From Sphingomonas montana (GTDB lineage: Bacteria; Pseudomonadota; Alphaproteobacteria; Sphingomonadales; Sphingomonadaceae): DNA of 64,000 bases. Positions 10,577 to 20,201 of this stretch are shown here, in pieces; the first letter of the stretch is position 1; each line of letters opens with the position of its first letter. The translations under genes and the position numbers were made by a program. Below the pieces are notes generated by a model. The model worked only from the letters and a program-made list of their open reading frames with translations, was not told the DNA's origin and made no database searches. The stretch covers positions 62,001-126,000 of the forward strand of contig NZ_MOLY01000045.1 in NCBI RefSeq assembly GCF_001956315.1. The letters are read 5' to 3'.

Positions 10577-12718
10577 TTACCGGGCCGCGATCGCGCCCTC
10601 CGCTGCCGTCGTCAGTCCGGTCCATTTCCCGGCGAACGCCCACAGGTCGGTATATTCCTCGATGATCTTGTCGGTCGGCTTCCCCGAACCGTGGCCCGCG
10701 CGCGTCTCGATCCGGATCAGATGCGGCCGGTCGCCGACATCCGCCGCCTGCAATGCGGCGGTATATTTGAAGCTGTGGCCCGGCACCACGCGGTCGTCCG
10801 TATCGGCGGTGGTGACCAGCACGGCCGGATAGCGCTTGTTCTCCGCAATGTTGTGATAGGGCGAATAGGCACGCAGCACGCGGAAATCCGCCTCCTTGGC
10901 CGGGTAACCATAATCGTCGGTCCAGTAACGGCCGGCGGTGAACCGGTCGAACCGCAGCATGTCCATCACCCCGACCGCAGGCAGTGCGGCGGCGAACAGG
11001 TCCGGCCGCTGGTTCACGACCGCGCCCACCAGCAACCCGCCGTTAGACCCGCCGCGGATCGCCAGCTTGTCCTTTGTCGTGATCCCTTGAGCGATCAGAT
11101 ATTCGCCCGCCGCAATGAAATCGTCGAACACATTCTGCTTGTTCGCCAGCCGCCCGCCGTCATGCCACGCATTGCCATATTCCCCGCCGCCGCGGAGCGA
11201 CGCCTGCGCATAGACCCCGCCCATGTCCATCCACGCCAGATTGGCCGGCGAAAAAGACGGCGTCATCGACACGTTGAACCCGCCATAGGCGTACAGCATC
11301 GTCGGCGCGCCGCCGTCCAGCTTCAGCCCTTTCTTGTGGACGACGAACAACGGAACGCGCGTACCGTCCTTCGACGGGTAGAAGCGCTGCTCGACCACAT
11401 AGTCGGCGGGATCGAACGCCACCTTCGGCATCGCCCACGGCGTCGTCTTGCCGCTGGCGATATCGTAGCGATAGACCGCGCCCGGCGTGTTGAAGCTGGT
11501 GAAGGCGAAGAACGTCTCGCTATCGTCCTGCTTGCCGCCGAACCCGCCGACGCTGCCGATCCCCGGCAACGCGACGGTGCGGACCGGCTTGCCGTCCAGC
11601 GCGTGGATCCGAATCTCGCTCTTGGCATCGACCAGATATTCCGCGACCAGCCGCCCGCCGACGATGCCGGCACCCTGCAACGTGGCCTTGTCCTCCGCGA
11701 TCACCGGCGTCACGACGGGTACCGCTCTGGCAATGTCCACCTTCACGACCCGCAGCCGCGGTGCGTCCAGATCGGTCACGAACCAGAAATCCGCGCCTTC
11801 GTTGCCCGCCACCGACCAGTTGTTCTTCATGCCGGTGAACAGCGCGCGCGGGGCGGCACCAGGCTTGCTCAGGTCGACGACGCTCACATCGTTGCGCGGG
11901 TCGGTCCCTTCCGACGTGTAGATCACCAGCCAGCGGCCATCATCCGTCACCGCGCCATAATGGCCCCATTTCGGCTGCGCCGGTGTCTCGTACACCAGCC
12001 GATCCGCCGACTGCGGCGTGCCGATCCGGTGGAAATACAACTTGCTGTTCAGGTTGACCGCCTGGAACGTGTCCCCCGCCGCGGGTTCCGGGAAGCGCGA
12101 GTAATAGAAACCCGAACCGCCCTTCGCCCAGCTGCCGTTGCTGTTCTTCACGAACTTGATCTCGTCTGTCATCACCTTGCCGGTGTCGACGTCCAGCACC
12201 TTCAGCGTCCGCCAGTCGGTGCCGCCGTCCTGGATCGAATAGACGATCCGCCTGCCGTCCTCGGATGGGTTCCAGTCCGACAGCGCGGTCGCCCCGTCCT
12301 TGGCCCACAGGTTCGGATCGATCAGCAGCCGCGGCGTGCCGTCCAGCGTGTCACGGACGTACAGCACGGCCTGGTTCTGCAACCCGGTGTTCCGGGTGTA
12401 GAAGTAACGGCCACCCGACTTGCGCGGCAGGCCGAACCGTTCGTAATTCCACAGCGCCTTCAACCGCTGTGCGATCGCGGTGCGCCCGGGCAGGGTCTTG
12501 AGGTAGCCGTCCGTCACCGCGTTTTCGGCCGTCACCCATTCGCGGACCTTGGGGTCCTGCCGCACGTCGTTTTCCAGCCAGCGATAGGGATCCGCCACCG
12601 CCTCGCCGAACTGCACGTCGGCGACAGTGCCGCGTTCGGCCTTGGGGTAGGTCAGGGACTGGGCGGAAAGCGGCATGGCGGACACCGATAGCAGGAGGGC
12701 GAGAACAGGACGCAACAT
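10577..12718 (-). CDS. Prolyl oligopeptidase family serine peptidase (S9A), exported
   Basis: 713 residues with a signal peptide (residues 1-20, ending SLSAQ-like MPLSAQ). An N-terminal seven-bladed propeller region (about 75-430) is followed by an alpha/beta hydrolase domain. The catalytic triad is visible: Ser558 in RGGSNGG, Asp642 in DTDDRV and His676 in RAGHGSG. These peptidases cut short peptides after proline; the signal peptide suggests a periplasmic role in peptide use. It is convergent with the chemoreceptor-like gene, 10 nt apart. Confidence 0.95.
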   Translation of the reverse strand: MLRPVLALLLSVSAMPLSAQSLTYPKAERGTVADVQFGEAVADPYRWLENDVRQDPKVREWVTAENAVTDGYLKTLPGRTAIAQRLKALWNYERFGLPRKSGGRYFYTRNTGLQNQAVLYVRDTLDGTPRLLIDPNLWAKDGATALSDWNPSEDGRRIVYSIQDGGTDWRTLKVLDVDTGKVMTDEIKFVKNSNGSWAKGGSGFYYSRFPEPAAGDTFQAVNLNSKLYFHRIGTPQSADRLVYETPAQPKWGHYGAVTDDGRWLVIYTSEGTDPRNDVSVVDLSKPGAAPRALFTGMKNNWSVAGNEGADFWFVTDLDAPRLRVVKVDIARAVPVVTPVIAEDKATLQGAGIVGGRLVAEYLVDAKSEIRIHALDGKPVRTVALPGIGSVGGFGGKQDDSETFFAFTSFNTPGAVYRYDIASGKTTPWAMPKVAFDPADYVVEQRFYPSKDGTRVPLFVVHKKGLKLDGGAPTMLYAYGGFNVSMTPSFSPANLAWMDMGGVYAQASLRGGGEYGNAWHDGGRLANKQNVFDDFIAAGEYLIAQGITTKDKLAIRGGSNGGLLVGAVVNQRPDLFAAALPAVGVMDMLRFDRFTAGRYWTDDYGYPAKEADFRVLRAYSPYHNIAENKRYPAVLVTTADTDDRVVPGHSFKYTAALQAADVGDRPHLIRIETRAGHGSGKPTDKIIEEYTDLWAFAGKWTGLTTAAEGAIAAR

Positions 12719-12745
12719 GGGGGGCGCACTCCGGACAAACGAGAA

Positions 12746-12771
12746 GGGCCGGAGACTATCGTCCCCGGCCC
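12746..12771 (-). terminator. Hairpin downstream of rplQ
   Basis: A 7-bp stem (GGGCCGG/CCGGCCC) with a 12-nt loop sits about 30 nt past the rplQ stop. Only a weak T-run (TTCTCGTTTG) follows on the minus strand. It probably ends the alpha operon. Confidence 0.5.
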
Positions 12772-12801
12772 CGCCCGCAAGTACAAAGCTGAAGGCAGGC
12801 T

Positions 12802-13224
12802 TCAGGCTTCGTCGTCATACTCTTCCTGCGTCTGGACCGGACCGGAGTCCTGGCCCTTGGCAGACGTGTCGCGATCGACGAATTCGATGATCGCCATCGG
12901 TGCCGCATCCGATGCACGGATGCCTGCCTTGATCACGCGGGTATAACCACCGGCGCGCGTGGCGTAGCGATCGGCGATCACGTCGAACAGCTTCACCAGC
13001 TGCGTATCGTCGAGCATGCGGGCATGCGCCAGACGACGGTTGGCCAGGCCACCCTTCTTCGCCAGCGTCACCAGCTTTTCGACGTAGGGCCGCAGTTCCT
13101 TCGCCTTGGCGAGGGTCGTCGTGATCTGCTCATGCTTGACGAGCGCCGCCGACATGTTGCGGAACATGGCCGTACGATGGCTGCCCGTCCGCTGAAGTTT
13201 CCGTCCGCCTACACGATGGCGCAT
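12802..13224 (-). CDS. rplQ: 50S ribosomal protein L17
   Basis: 140 residues from ATG 13224 ([17 protein letters not shown], the invariant L17 start). The acidic tail (about residues 117-140, ending EEYDDEA) extends beyond the core. It is the last gene of the rpsM-rpsK-rpoA-rplQ segment. Confidence 0.97.
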   Translation of the reverse strand: MRHRVGGRKLQRTGSHRTAMFRNMSAALVKHEQITTTLAKAKELRPYVEKLVTLAKKGGLANRRLAHARMLDDTQLVKLFDVIADRYATRAGGYTRVIKAGIRASDAAPMAIIEFVDRDTSAKGQDSGPVQTQEEYDDEA

Positions 13225-13381
13225 AATCCACACTCCGTTCGTTCAGGGGCCGTGTCAGGTACCCCGGACCAGGCGGTGAAGGGCACCGCCAAACCCATTC
13301 CCGCCGACGCGATCGCGCCGGCCAAATCCTTCGAAGTTGTCGAAGTTGCGGTGTAAAATGGGTCCGCAACTCCGACCGACC

Positions 13382-14446
13382 TCAAAACTCCTGTTCGAGC
13401 TTTTTGGCCATTTCCTCGATATTCTCGGGCGGCCAACCCGGAATCTCCATCCCCAGCCGCAACCCCATCGACGCCAGCACTTCCTTGATCTCGTTCAGCG
13501 ACTTGCGACCGAAATTCGGGGTGCGAAGCATCTCGGCTTCGGTCTTGCCGACCAGATCGCCGATATAGATGATGTTGTCGTTCTTGAGGCAGTTGGCCGA
13601 ACGTACCGACAGTTCCAGTTCGTCCACCTTCTTGAGAAGGTAGCGGTTGAGCTGGTTGCTGTCGCCTTCCGGATCGACGCCACCCGAGGACGGCGGCACC
13701 GCGATGCCAATCGGCGCCGAGGTCGACACCATCGAATCGTCGAAGTGGACGAACAGCTGCAACTGGTCCTGCAGGATGCGCGCGGCATAGGCCACGGCGT
13801 CCTCGGGGGTCACGGTGCCGTCGGTCTCGATGTTCAGCGTGAGCTTGTCATAGTCCAGCTCCTGCCCGACGCGGGTGTTCTCGACCTTGTACGCCACCTG
13901 GCGGACGGGCGAATACAGCGCATCGACCGGGATCAGGCCGATTGGCGCATCGGCCGGCCGGTTGTTCGCGGACGGGACATAGCCTTTCCCGATATCGGCG
14001 GTCAGTTCCATGTTCAGGACCGCGCCTTCGTCGAGATGGCACAGAACGAGCTTCGGGTTCATGACCTCGATGTCGCCCGACGTGGCGATGTCGCCCGCGG
14101 TGACTTCGGCCGGACCGGTGACCGACAGCTGGAGGCGCTTCGGCCCCTCGCCCTGCATGCGCAGCGCGATCTGCTTCACGTTCAGGACGATGTCGGTGAC
14201 ATCCTCACGCACGCCGGCCAGCGACGAGAATTCATGCAGCACATTCTCGATCTTGATCGAGGTGACGGCCGCACCCTGCAACGACGACAGCAGCACGCGG
14301 CGCAGCGCGTTGCCGAGCGTCAGGCCGAAACCACGCTCCAGCGGCTCGGCGATGAAGGTCGCCTTCCGCTTCCCGTCGCCGCCGGCCTTCTTTTCGAGGC
14401 CATGCGGCTTCTTCATTTCCTGCCAGTTCTTGGCGTTGACAGCCAT
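13382..14446 (-). CDS. rpoA: RNA polymerase alpha subunit
   Basis: 354 residues: an N-terminal assembly domain ([18 protein letters not shown] near residue 34) and a C-terminal DNA- and activator-binding domain ([21 protein letters not shown], then [14 protein letters not shown]). The two are joined by a flexible linker around 240-265. It lies between rpsK and rplQ, as in most bacteria. Confidence 0.98.
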   Translation of the reverse strand: MAVNAKNWQEMKKPHGLEKKAGGDGKRKATFIAEPLERGFGLTLGNALRRVLLSSLQGAAVTSIKIENVLHEFSSLAGVREDVTDIVLNVKQIALRMQGEGPKRLQLSVTGPAEVTAGDIATSGDIEVMNPKLVLCHLDEGAVLNMELTADIGKGYVPSANNRPADAPIGLIPVDALYSPVRQVAYKVENTRVGQELDYDKLTLNIETDGTVTPEDAVAYAARILQDQLQLFVHFDDSMVSTSAPIGIAVPPSSGGVDPEGDSNQLNRYLLKKVDELELSVRSANCLKNDNIIYIGDLVGKTEAEMLRTPNFGRKSLNEIKEVLASMGLRLGMEIPGWPPENIEEMAKKLEQEF

Positions 14447-14531
14447 GAGTGTCCCTCGACGTTGGGCAACGAGGCGCGTCCGCCCCGGCCAGGAAGTTCG
14501 CGGGCGGGGTCCGAACGGCCCCGCCCCGTAA

Positions 14532-14921
14532 TCAGACGCGGCGGCGCTTGGACGGGCGCACGCCGTTATGCGGGATCGGCGTCACATCGCGGATCGACGT
14601 GATGTGGAAACCGACCGCCTGCAAGGCGCGAAGCGCGGACTCACGACCCGAACCGGGGCCCTTGACCTCGACCTCGATCGTGCGGACGCCGTGCTCGGAC
14701 GCCTTCTTGCCGGCATCTTCCGCGGCGACCTGCGCTGCGTAAGGCGTCGACTTGCGGCTGCCCTTGAAACCCATCATGCCGGCGGACGACCATGCTATGG
14801 TATTGCCCTGCGCGTCGGTGATGGTGATCATGGTGTTGTTGAAGCTGGCGTTGACGTGGGCGACGCCCGACGTGATATTCTTACGCTCGCGCCGCTTGAT
14901 GCGCTGTGGTTCGCGTGCCAT
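14532..14921 (-). CDS. rpsK: 30S ribosomal protein S11
   Basis: 129 residues, normal length, with the conserved core [15 protein letters not shown] and the C-terminal basic tail [13 protein letters not shown]. Start at 14921 ([15 protein letters not shown]) is the only sensible one. Confidence 0.98.
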   Translation of the reverse strand: MAREPQRIKRRERKNITSGVAHVNASFNNTMITITDAQGNTIAWSSAGMMGFKGSRKSTPYAAQVAAEDAGKKASEHGVRTIEVEVKGPGSGRESALRALQAVGFHITSIRDVTPIPHNGVRPSKRRRV

Positions 14922-14956
14922 GTTGTTGAGATTCCTGACCTAATCTGTTGCACCAC

Positions 14957-15014
14957 GCCACCGTGCCTTCGCACGGTGGCGGAGAAGTAGCGGGTCGCTC
15001 GCCTATGGCGAGCG
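14957..15014 (-). promoter_or_regulatory. Two perfect hairpins between rpsM and rpsK
   Basis: A 10-bp perfect stem with a CTTC loop (14957-14980; GCCACCGTGC paired with GCACGGTGGC) and an 8-bp perfect stem (14996-15014) fill the 100-nt rpsM-rpsK gap. Neither has a U-tract on the minus strand, so they may stabilise or pause the message rather than end it. Confidence 0.55.
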
Positions 15015-15021
15015 CCTCTCG

Positions 15022-15390
15022 TTACTTCTTCTTACCGGCGATCGGCTTGGCCTTGCCCTTGCGGGTGCGCGCATTGGTATGCGTGCGCTGGCCGCGGACC
15101 GGCAGGCCCTTGCGGTGACGCAGGCCGCGATAGCAGGCCAGATCCATCAGGCGCTTGATGTTCATCGCCACTTGGCGACGAAGATCGCCCTCGACCGTGT
15201 GGCTGGCGTCGATCGCTTCGCGGATCTGCAGGACTTCCTGATCGGTCAGGTCCTGCACGCGACGCGTGCGATCGATACCCAGCTGCTCGGTGAGCTGCAG
15301 GGCCTTGGTCCGGCCGATGCCGTGAATGTAGGTCAGCGCGATTTCGACGCGCTTGTTGCTCGGGATGTTCACACCCGCGATACGTGCCAT
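15022..15390 (-). CDS. rpsM: 30S ribosomal protein S13
   Basis: 122 residues from ATG 15390 ([20 protein letters not shown]). The conserved [16 protein letters not shown] block and a Lys-rich tail ([12 protein letters not shown]) are present. The start is set by family alignment; the frame stays open upstream. It is the first gene of the alpha segment here, detached from secY-adk. Confidence 0.98.
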   Translation of the reverse strand: MARIAGVNIPSNKRVEIALTYIHGIGRTKALQLTEQLGIDRTRRVQDLTDQEVLQIREAIDASHTVEGDLRRQVAMNIKRLMDLACYRGLRHRKGLPVRGQRTHTNARTRKGKAKPIAGKKK

Positions 15391-15740
15391 CTGATTCTTT
15401 CTCCTGCTCCACGGGCGGCTGGCTGACCGACCCATCTCGACGCGTGGACCCGCCCGCGAATCATTCGCGGCGGGCCACCCTAAAGTCGGAAAACCGGCGC
15501 GCGTATAGGTACGCCGCCGGGACCGGTCTTCTGGGATGCGCGGGGATTAGGCGTCCGCCCCCCGGCTGTCAAGCCGACCTGCAAATCGGGCAGACCACCG
15601 TATCGGGATCGCGCAGGTCAACGGGTGCAGATCATGGCGCGCCAGGCGACGCACTGAACCTGGAACTATCCCGAGACCGGCCAGGCCGACGCCGTGCCCG
15701 CCCCCGGGCAGATCCGGGGCAGGCATTTGCGGCGGTCCGG
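15391..15740. other. 350-nt gap before rpsM: promoter and leader, no gene
   Basis: No credible coding frame is seen. The stretch holds the putative rpsM promoter (15544-15572) and a leader hairpin (15449-15474, 9 bp plus four more pairs past a single bulge). The ~150 nt leader could host autogenous control as S4 does on the E. coli alpha operon, but no S4-type pseudoknot was demonstrated. Confidence 0.5.
15544..15572 (-). promoter_or_regulatory. Putative sigma-70-type promoter for rpsM operon
   Basis: On the minus strand TTGACA (15572-15567) is followed by a 17-nt spacer and TAATCC (15549-15544). The -35 is a perfect consensus; the -10 is a partial match. It lies about 155 nt upstream of rpsM, which needs its own promoter because the previous genes are unrelated. 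Confidence 0.5.
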
Positions 15741-18059
15741 TTACGCCACCACCCGCACCGGCACGGACTTGGCTGCCAGCGTCTGCGACTCGATATCGTG
15801 GTGCGCCAGCGGGATCAGCGGATTGCACTCTGGGTAATAGGCCCCGATGCAGCCCATCGGCACTTCGTAAGGCACGATCCGCAGGCCGCGGACTGCACGG
15901 TCGTGACCGTCGTGATACACCGTTTCCAGCCCGACCAGCTGGTCCGCCGCCAGCCCCAGCCGCTCGATATCCTCCGGGTTCATAAGCACCACCAGCCGCG
16001 ACCCGGATATGCCGCGAAACCGGTCGTCATACCCGTAGACCGTCGTGTTGAACTGATCGTTGGACCGCAGCGTCATCAGCCGCAGCGTTTCCGGCGTGTC
16101 GGCGAAGCCGGTCGCGTCGAGCCCGGTCGGCAACGCGATCTGCGCCTTGCCGCTGGTCGTCAGCCACTTGCGCGACCGCACCGCGTTGCCCTTGTCGAAC
16201 CCGCCCGGCACATGCATCCGGGCGTTATAGTCACGGAACTTGTCCGGGAATGTCGCCTCGATCGCGTCGCGGACAAGGCCGTAATCACCCACCCACGCAT
16301 CCCAATCGACCTTGGGATTGGGATCGAGGATCTGCCTGGCCAGCGCGCCGACGATCGCCGGTTCGGACATCAGGTCGCCCTGCGGCGGCTTGCGCGTTCC
16401 GATCGACGCGTGGATGCAGCTCATGCTGTCCTCGATCGACACGGTCTGCGGCCCCGTCGCCTGGTCGTCGCGTTCCGTCCGCCCGATGCAGGGCAGGACG
16501 TAACCGATCTTGCCCGGCAGCAGGTGACTGCGGTTCAGCTTGGTCGCGACGTGCACGGTCAGCGCCAGCGCCGGCCACGCCGCCTCCATCCGATAAGTAT
16601 CGGGAATGGCACGGACGAAATTGCCCCCCAGCTGGATGAACGCGTCCACCTCCCCCGCGATGATCGCCTCGCACGCCTTCGTGGTGTCCAGCCCTTCCTC
16701 ACGCGGCGGGGAAAAGTCGTATTGGTCCGCGAGTATGTCGAGCGGCGCATGCTCCGGCTTGTGCCCGATGCCGACGGTCCGCTGCCCCTGCACATTGCTA
16801 TGGCCGCGCACCGGGCAGATGCCCGCCCCGGGCTTCCCGAAATTCCCGCGCAGCAGCAGCAGGTTGACGAGCATGTCGACATTCTCGGTGCCGTGGACAT
16901 GCTGGGTCAGGCCCATGCCGTACACAGCCATGACCGCATCCGCCGCGGCATAGACCCGCGCGGCCGCAATGATATCGACGCGCGGCAGCCCGGATGCGAC
17001 CTCGATCGCGTCCCAGGTCGTGGCCCGCGCACGGTCCGCCAGCGCCTCATAGCCTTCGGTATGTTCGGCCAGGAACGCATGGTCGATGAACGTGCTGCCC
17101 CCCGCCTGTCCGCCGGCGGCGTCGTCCGCCTCGATCAGCCATTTGCACATGCCCATCAGCACCGCGATGTCGCCGCCGGTCTTCACCTGATGATATTGCG
17201 TGCTGATAGGCGTCGATCCGCCGGTCGCCATCTCGATCGGGTTCTGCGGATCGGTGAAGCGTTCCAGCCCGCGTTCCTTCAGCGGATTGAACGTCACGAT
17301 CTTGCAGCCGCGCTTCACCGCCGCCCGCAGCGGATGCAGCATACGCGGCGCGTTCGACCCGACATTCTGGCCGAAGAACAGGATCGCGTCGGCATGTTCG
17401 AAATCGTCGAGACGGGTCGTGCCCACCGATTCGCCCAGCGTCTTCTTCAATGCCACGCCGGTGGTCTCGTGGCACATGTTCGAACTGTCGGGCAGGTTGT
17501 TGCAACCGTACATCCGCGCCATCAACTGGTACATGTAGCTGGTTTCCAGCGATGCGCGACCCGACGAGTAGAACACCGCACGCCGCGGATCGACGGCCTT
17601 AATCCGCCGCAGTTCGGCGCCGATCTCGGCAAATGCCGTCGCCCAGCTGGTCGTGCGGTACGTGTCGCTGACCGGGTCGTACCGCACCGGATGGGTCAGC
17701 CGGCCATGCTGTTCCAGCTCGTAATCGGACAGGTCGCGCAACGCGGTCACGCTGTGCGTTTCCAGCCATTCGGGAGACGTGCGGTGGCCGGTCGCCTCCC
17801 ACGCGGTCGCCTTCGCGCCGTTTTCGCAGAATTCGGCCGGGTGCGGATGCGCGGGTTTCGGCCAGGCGCAACTGACGCAGGCGAACCCGCCGGCCTTGTT
17901 CTGCCGGCCTAGTTGGGTGGCGAAATCGATGGGGTCGAGTTTTTCCTTGGGCAGGATGGCGGCCATCCCCTTCATCGATCCCCAGCCACCTGCGGCACCT
18001 TCATAATCGGTGATCTGCGCCTGATCCGGGCCGTGGTCGTCGTGGTCGTGCATGCTCAT
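15741..18059 (-). CDS. FdhF/YdeP-family molybdopterin oxidoreductase
   Basis: 772 residues from ATG 18059 (GTG 18068 or ATG 18053 are alternatives). A CxxC pair (CVSCAWPKP, Cys61/Cys64) near the N-terminus matches the YdeP family, followed by a molybdopterin oxidoreductase domain and a C-terminal dinucleotide-binding domain (SNDQFNTTVYGYDDRF). SNMCHETTG places Cys-His where formate dehydrogenase H has Sec-His (inference). No twin-arginine signal was seen, so it is probably cytoplasmic. The substrate is unknown; E. coli YdeP is linked to acid resistance. It is divergent from a catalase-like gene and interrupts the adk-rpsM junction. Confidence 0.9.
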   Translation of the reverse strand: MSMHDHDDHGPDQAQITDYEGAAGGWGSMKGMAAILPKEKLDPIDFATQLGRQNKAGGFACVSCAWPKPAHPHPAEFCENGAKATAWEATGHRTSPEWLETHSVTALRDLSDYELEQHGRLTHPVRYDPVSDTYRTTSWATAFAEIGAELRRIKAVDPRRAVFYSSGRASLETSYMYQLMARMYGCNNLPDSSNMCHETTGVALKKTLGESVGTTRLDDFEHADAILFFGQNVGSNAPRMLHPLRAAVKRGCKIVTFNPLKERGLERFTDPQNPIEMATGGSTPISTQYHQVKTGGDIAVLMGMCKWLIEADDAAGGQAGGSTFIDHAFLAEHTEGYEALADRARATTWDAIEVASGLPRVDIIAAARVYAAADAVMAVYGMGLTQHVHGTENVDMLVNLLLLRGNFGKPGAGICPVRGHSNVQGQRTVGIGHKPEHAPLDILADQYDFSPPREEGLDTTKACEAIIAGEVDAFIQLGGNFVRAIPDTYRMEAAWPALALTVHVATKLNRSHLLPGKIGYVLPCIGRTERDDQATGPQTVSIEDSMSCIHASIGTRKPPQGDLMSEPAIVGALARQILDPNPKVDWDAWVGDYGLVRDAIEATFPDKFRDYNARMHVPGGFDKGNAVRSRKWLTTSGKAQIALPTGLDATGFADTPETLRLMTLRSNDQFNTTVYGYDDRFRGISGSRLVVLMNPEDIERLGLAADQLVGLETVYHDGHDRAVRGLRIVPYEVPMGCIGAYYPECNPLIPLAHHDIESQTLAAKSVPVRVVA

Positions 18060-18165
18060 CTGGAACACCCGTTCTGCTCGTCACCGTACCAACGCCGCAG
18101 GGGCCGGAACCGGTCCGTCGCGGCAGAGGTTTCTTGAGGCACACCGACAGTACCGGAGAGACGTG

Positions 18166-19260
18166 ATGCCCAAGCCCCCGATCCCCTACGACTTCACGCT
18201 CGAAACGGTCGCACCGGACGAGGCCGAGACGCATGCCGAGCTTGCCAGGACGTTGATGGGCATCGTCCATACCGTCAACGACGATCACGGACATGCCTAT
18301 CGCAGCGTCCACGCCAAGAGCCACGCGCTGCTGGAGGCGACGTTCGAGGTGGTCGAGAACCTGCCGACCGAACTGGCGCAGGGACTGTTCGGCACGGCGA
18401 AAAGCTATCCGGCCGTCGTCCGCATCTCGACCAATGCCGGCGATCCGCTGCCCGATACGATCTCGTTGCCGCGCGGCATGGCGGTCAAGGTGATCGGCGT
18501 CGACGGCGCCCGCCTCCCCGGCTCAGAAGGCGACAGCGTCCAGGATTTCGTGATGGCCAACGGCAAGGCGTTCGCGGCCAAGGACGCCAAGGCGTTCCTG
18601 AAGAACCTGAAACTGCTCGCCGCCACCACCGACAAGGCCGAATGGGGCAAGAAAGCGATCTCCGCCGTGTTCCGTACCGCCGAACGTGCGCTGGAGGCGG
18701 TGGGCACGGAAAGCGCGTTCCTGAAGACGATGGGCGGCTATCCCAACAGTCATCCGCTGGGCGAAAGCTATTTCAGCCAGGTCCCGCTGCGGTTCGGCGA
18801 TTATGTCGCCAAGATCGGCGTATTCCCGGCGTCGCAGAGCTTTACGGCGCTGGAGGGCAAGGAGATCACGATCGGCGGACGCGACGACGCGATCCGCGAG
18901 GAGATGAACCGCGTACTGGCGGCGACCGGCGGCGTCTGGGAGATGAAGGTCCAGCTGATGCGCGATCCGGCCACCAATCCGGTCGAGGACGCGACGGTCG
19001 TCTGGCCCGAGGAGGACAATCCCTATCTGACCGTCGCGCGCATCCGGATCGCGCCGCAGACGGCATGGAGCGAGCCGCGGGCGGAAACCGGCGACGACCG
19101 GTTGTCCTTCGCACCCTGGAACGGTCTTGCCGCCCACCAGCCGCTCGGCGGCATCATGCGCGCCCGCAAGCTGCCCTACGAGAAGTCCGCCGAACTGCGC
19201 GGCCAGTTGAACGGCTGCCCGATCCACCAGCCACACGCCGCAGTCAACTTGCCCGACTGA
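18166..19260 (+). CDS. Catalase-family haem protein (SrpA-like)
   Basis: 364 residues from ATG 18166, preceded by GGAGAG. The short catalase-like fold keeps the distal histidine region RSVHAKSH (His49), the segment PAVVRISTNAGDPLPD and the PLRFGDYVAKIG segment. Monofunctional catalases are ~480 or more residues, so this is a minimal-type member with uncertain catalase or peroxidase activity. It shares a ~106-nt divergent promoter region with the YdeP-type gene, suggesting joint stress control (inference). Confidence 0.88.
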   Translation: MPKPPIPYDFTLETVAPDEAETHAELARTLMGIVHTVNDDHGHAYRSVHAKSHALLEATFEVVENLPTELAQGLFGTAKSYPAVVRISTNAGDPLPDTISLPRGMAVKVIGVDGARLPGSEGDSVQDFVMANGKAFAAKDAKAFLKNLKLLAATTDKAEWGKKAISAVFRTAERALEAVGTESAFLKTMGGYPNSHPLGESYFSQVPLRFGDYVAKIGVFPASQSFTALEGKEITIGGRDDAIREEMNRVLAATGGVWEMKVQLMRDPATNPVEDATVVWPEEDNPYLTVARIRIAPQTAWSEPRAETGDDRLSFAPWNGLAAHQPLGGIMRARKLPYEKSAELRGQLNGCPIHQPHAAVNLPD

Positions 19261-19282
19261 AACCGATCGCCGGACCACATTC

Positions 19283-19312
19283 GATGACGGGGCGCCGATC
19301 CGCCCTGTCATC
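19283..19312 (+). terminator. Hairpin after catalase-like gene
   Basis: A 12-bp stem with one G-T wobble and a 6-nt loop begins 23 nt after the stop. No T-run follows on the plus strand, so it may act as a stability hairpin or a weak terminator. Confidence 0.5.
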
Positions 19313-19424
19313 CACGACCGATCCGGAGCGCGATCGGGGGGCCTTTGGTGAAGCCTGTCAACAACCGGCAGGTTCGTTCCGGAAACCGGACATCAACTAC
19401 TGCGTCATCGCGGCCTGCCCTGGG

Positions 19425-19448
19425 TGCCTAGCTGCCTAGCTGCCTAGC
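19425..19448. repeat. Three tandem copies of TGCCTAGC
   Basis: An 8-nt unit repeats three times without error in the gap between the convergent catalase-like gene and adk. CTAG is usually rare in bacterial genomes, so three copies in 24 nt stand out. Confidence 0.9.
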
Positions 19449-19513
19449 TGCGGAACTTAAAAAGGGCTTGGGTTGGACGGACGACAGGCGGACCGACCTG
19501 GAGTCGCAATACC

Positions 19514-20161
19514 CTAGCGGTCGAGGATCGCAGCGATCGCAACCGTCACTTCGGCAATGTCGGCCATGCCATCGACCCGCTGCACCAGGTCGCGTGCTTC
19601 ATAATAAGGCAGGATCGGTGCAGTCTTGGCGCGATATTCGGCCATCCGCGTACGGACGGTTTCGGCATTGTCGTCCGGGCGGCGCTTGAACGCGGTCGAT
19701 CCGCAGATGTCGCAGACCCCAGGAACCTTGGGCTGCTGGAAACTGTCGTGATAGCCCGCACCGCACTTGGCGCAGGTGTAGCGCCCGACGACCCGGGCCA
19801 CGAGCGCGTCTTCGTCCACCACCAGTTCGATCACATGATCCAGCCGCCGTCCGCGATCGGACAGCAGCGTGTCGAGCGATACTGCCTGCGCCTGCGTCCG
19901 CGGATAACCGTCGAAGATCACGCCGCGCGCGGTATCGGGCTGATCCAGCCGCTCGCCCAGCACCTGGCTCATGAGGTCGTCCGGAAAGAATTTCCCCGAC
20001 TTCATGATGCCGTCGGCCAGCTGGCCGATCTCGCTGCCGGACGCGACCGCGGCGCGCAGCATGTCGCCGGTCGAAACCTGCACCATGCCGCGGTCGCGTT
20101 CCAGACGGCTGGCTTGGGTGCCCTTGCCGGCCCCCGGCGGCCCGAGCAGAATGATATTCAT
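19514..20161 (-). CDS. adk: Adenylate kinase, zinc-lid type
   Basis: 215 residues from ATG 20161 (MNIILLGPPGAGKGTQ, the P-loop). The enzyme interconverts AMP + ATP and 2 ADP. The LID domain carries CAKC and CDIC pairs, the Cys4 zinc-binding form, instead of the hydrogen-bonded lid of E. coli. It follows secY by 40 nt, the ancestral secY-adk order, but rpsM no longer follows it. Confidence 0.97.
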   Translation of the reverse strand: MNIILLGPPGAGKGTQASRLERDRGMVQVSTGDMLRAAVASGSEIGQLADGIMKSGKFFPDDLMSQVLGERLDQPDTARGVIFDGYPRTQAQAVSLDTLLSDRGRRLDHVIELVVDEDALVARVVGRYTCAKCGAGYHDSFQQPKVPGVCDICGSTAFKRRPDDNAETVRTRMAEYRAKTAPILPYYEARDLVQRVDGMADIAEVTVAIAAILDR

Positions 20162-20201
20162 TGAAACGCGTCTCCCCTCGCGTGGGTCGCCGCTGATCGG
20201 A

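Noticed and set aside
10691-12691. Plus-strand frame of 666 codons
   Set aside because: Exact antisense of the prolyl oligopeptidase; no protein-like features.
15384-17912. Plus-strand frame of 842 codons
   Set aside because: Antisense to the YdeP-type oxidoreductase and to rpsM; spans the promoter gap.
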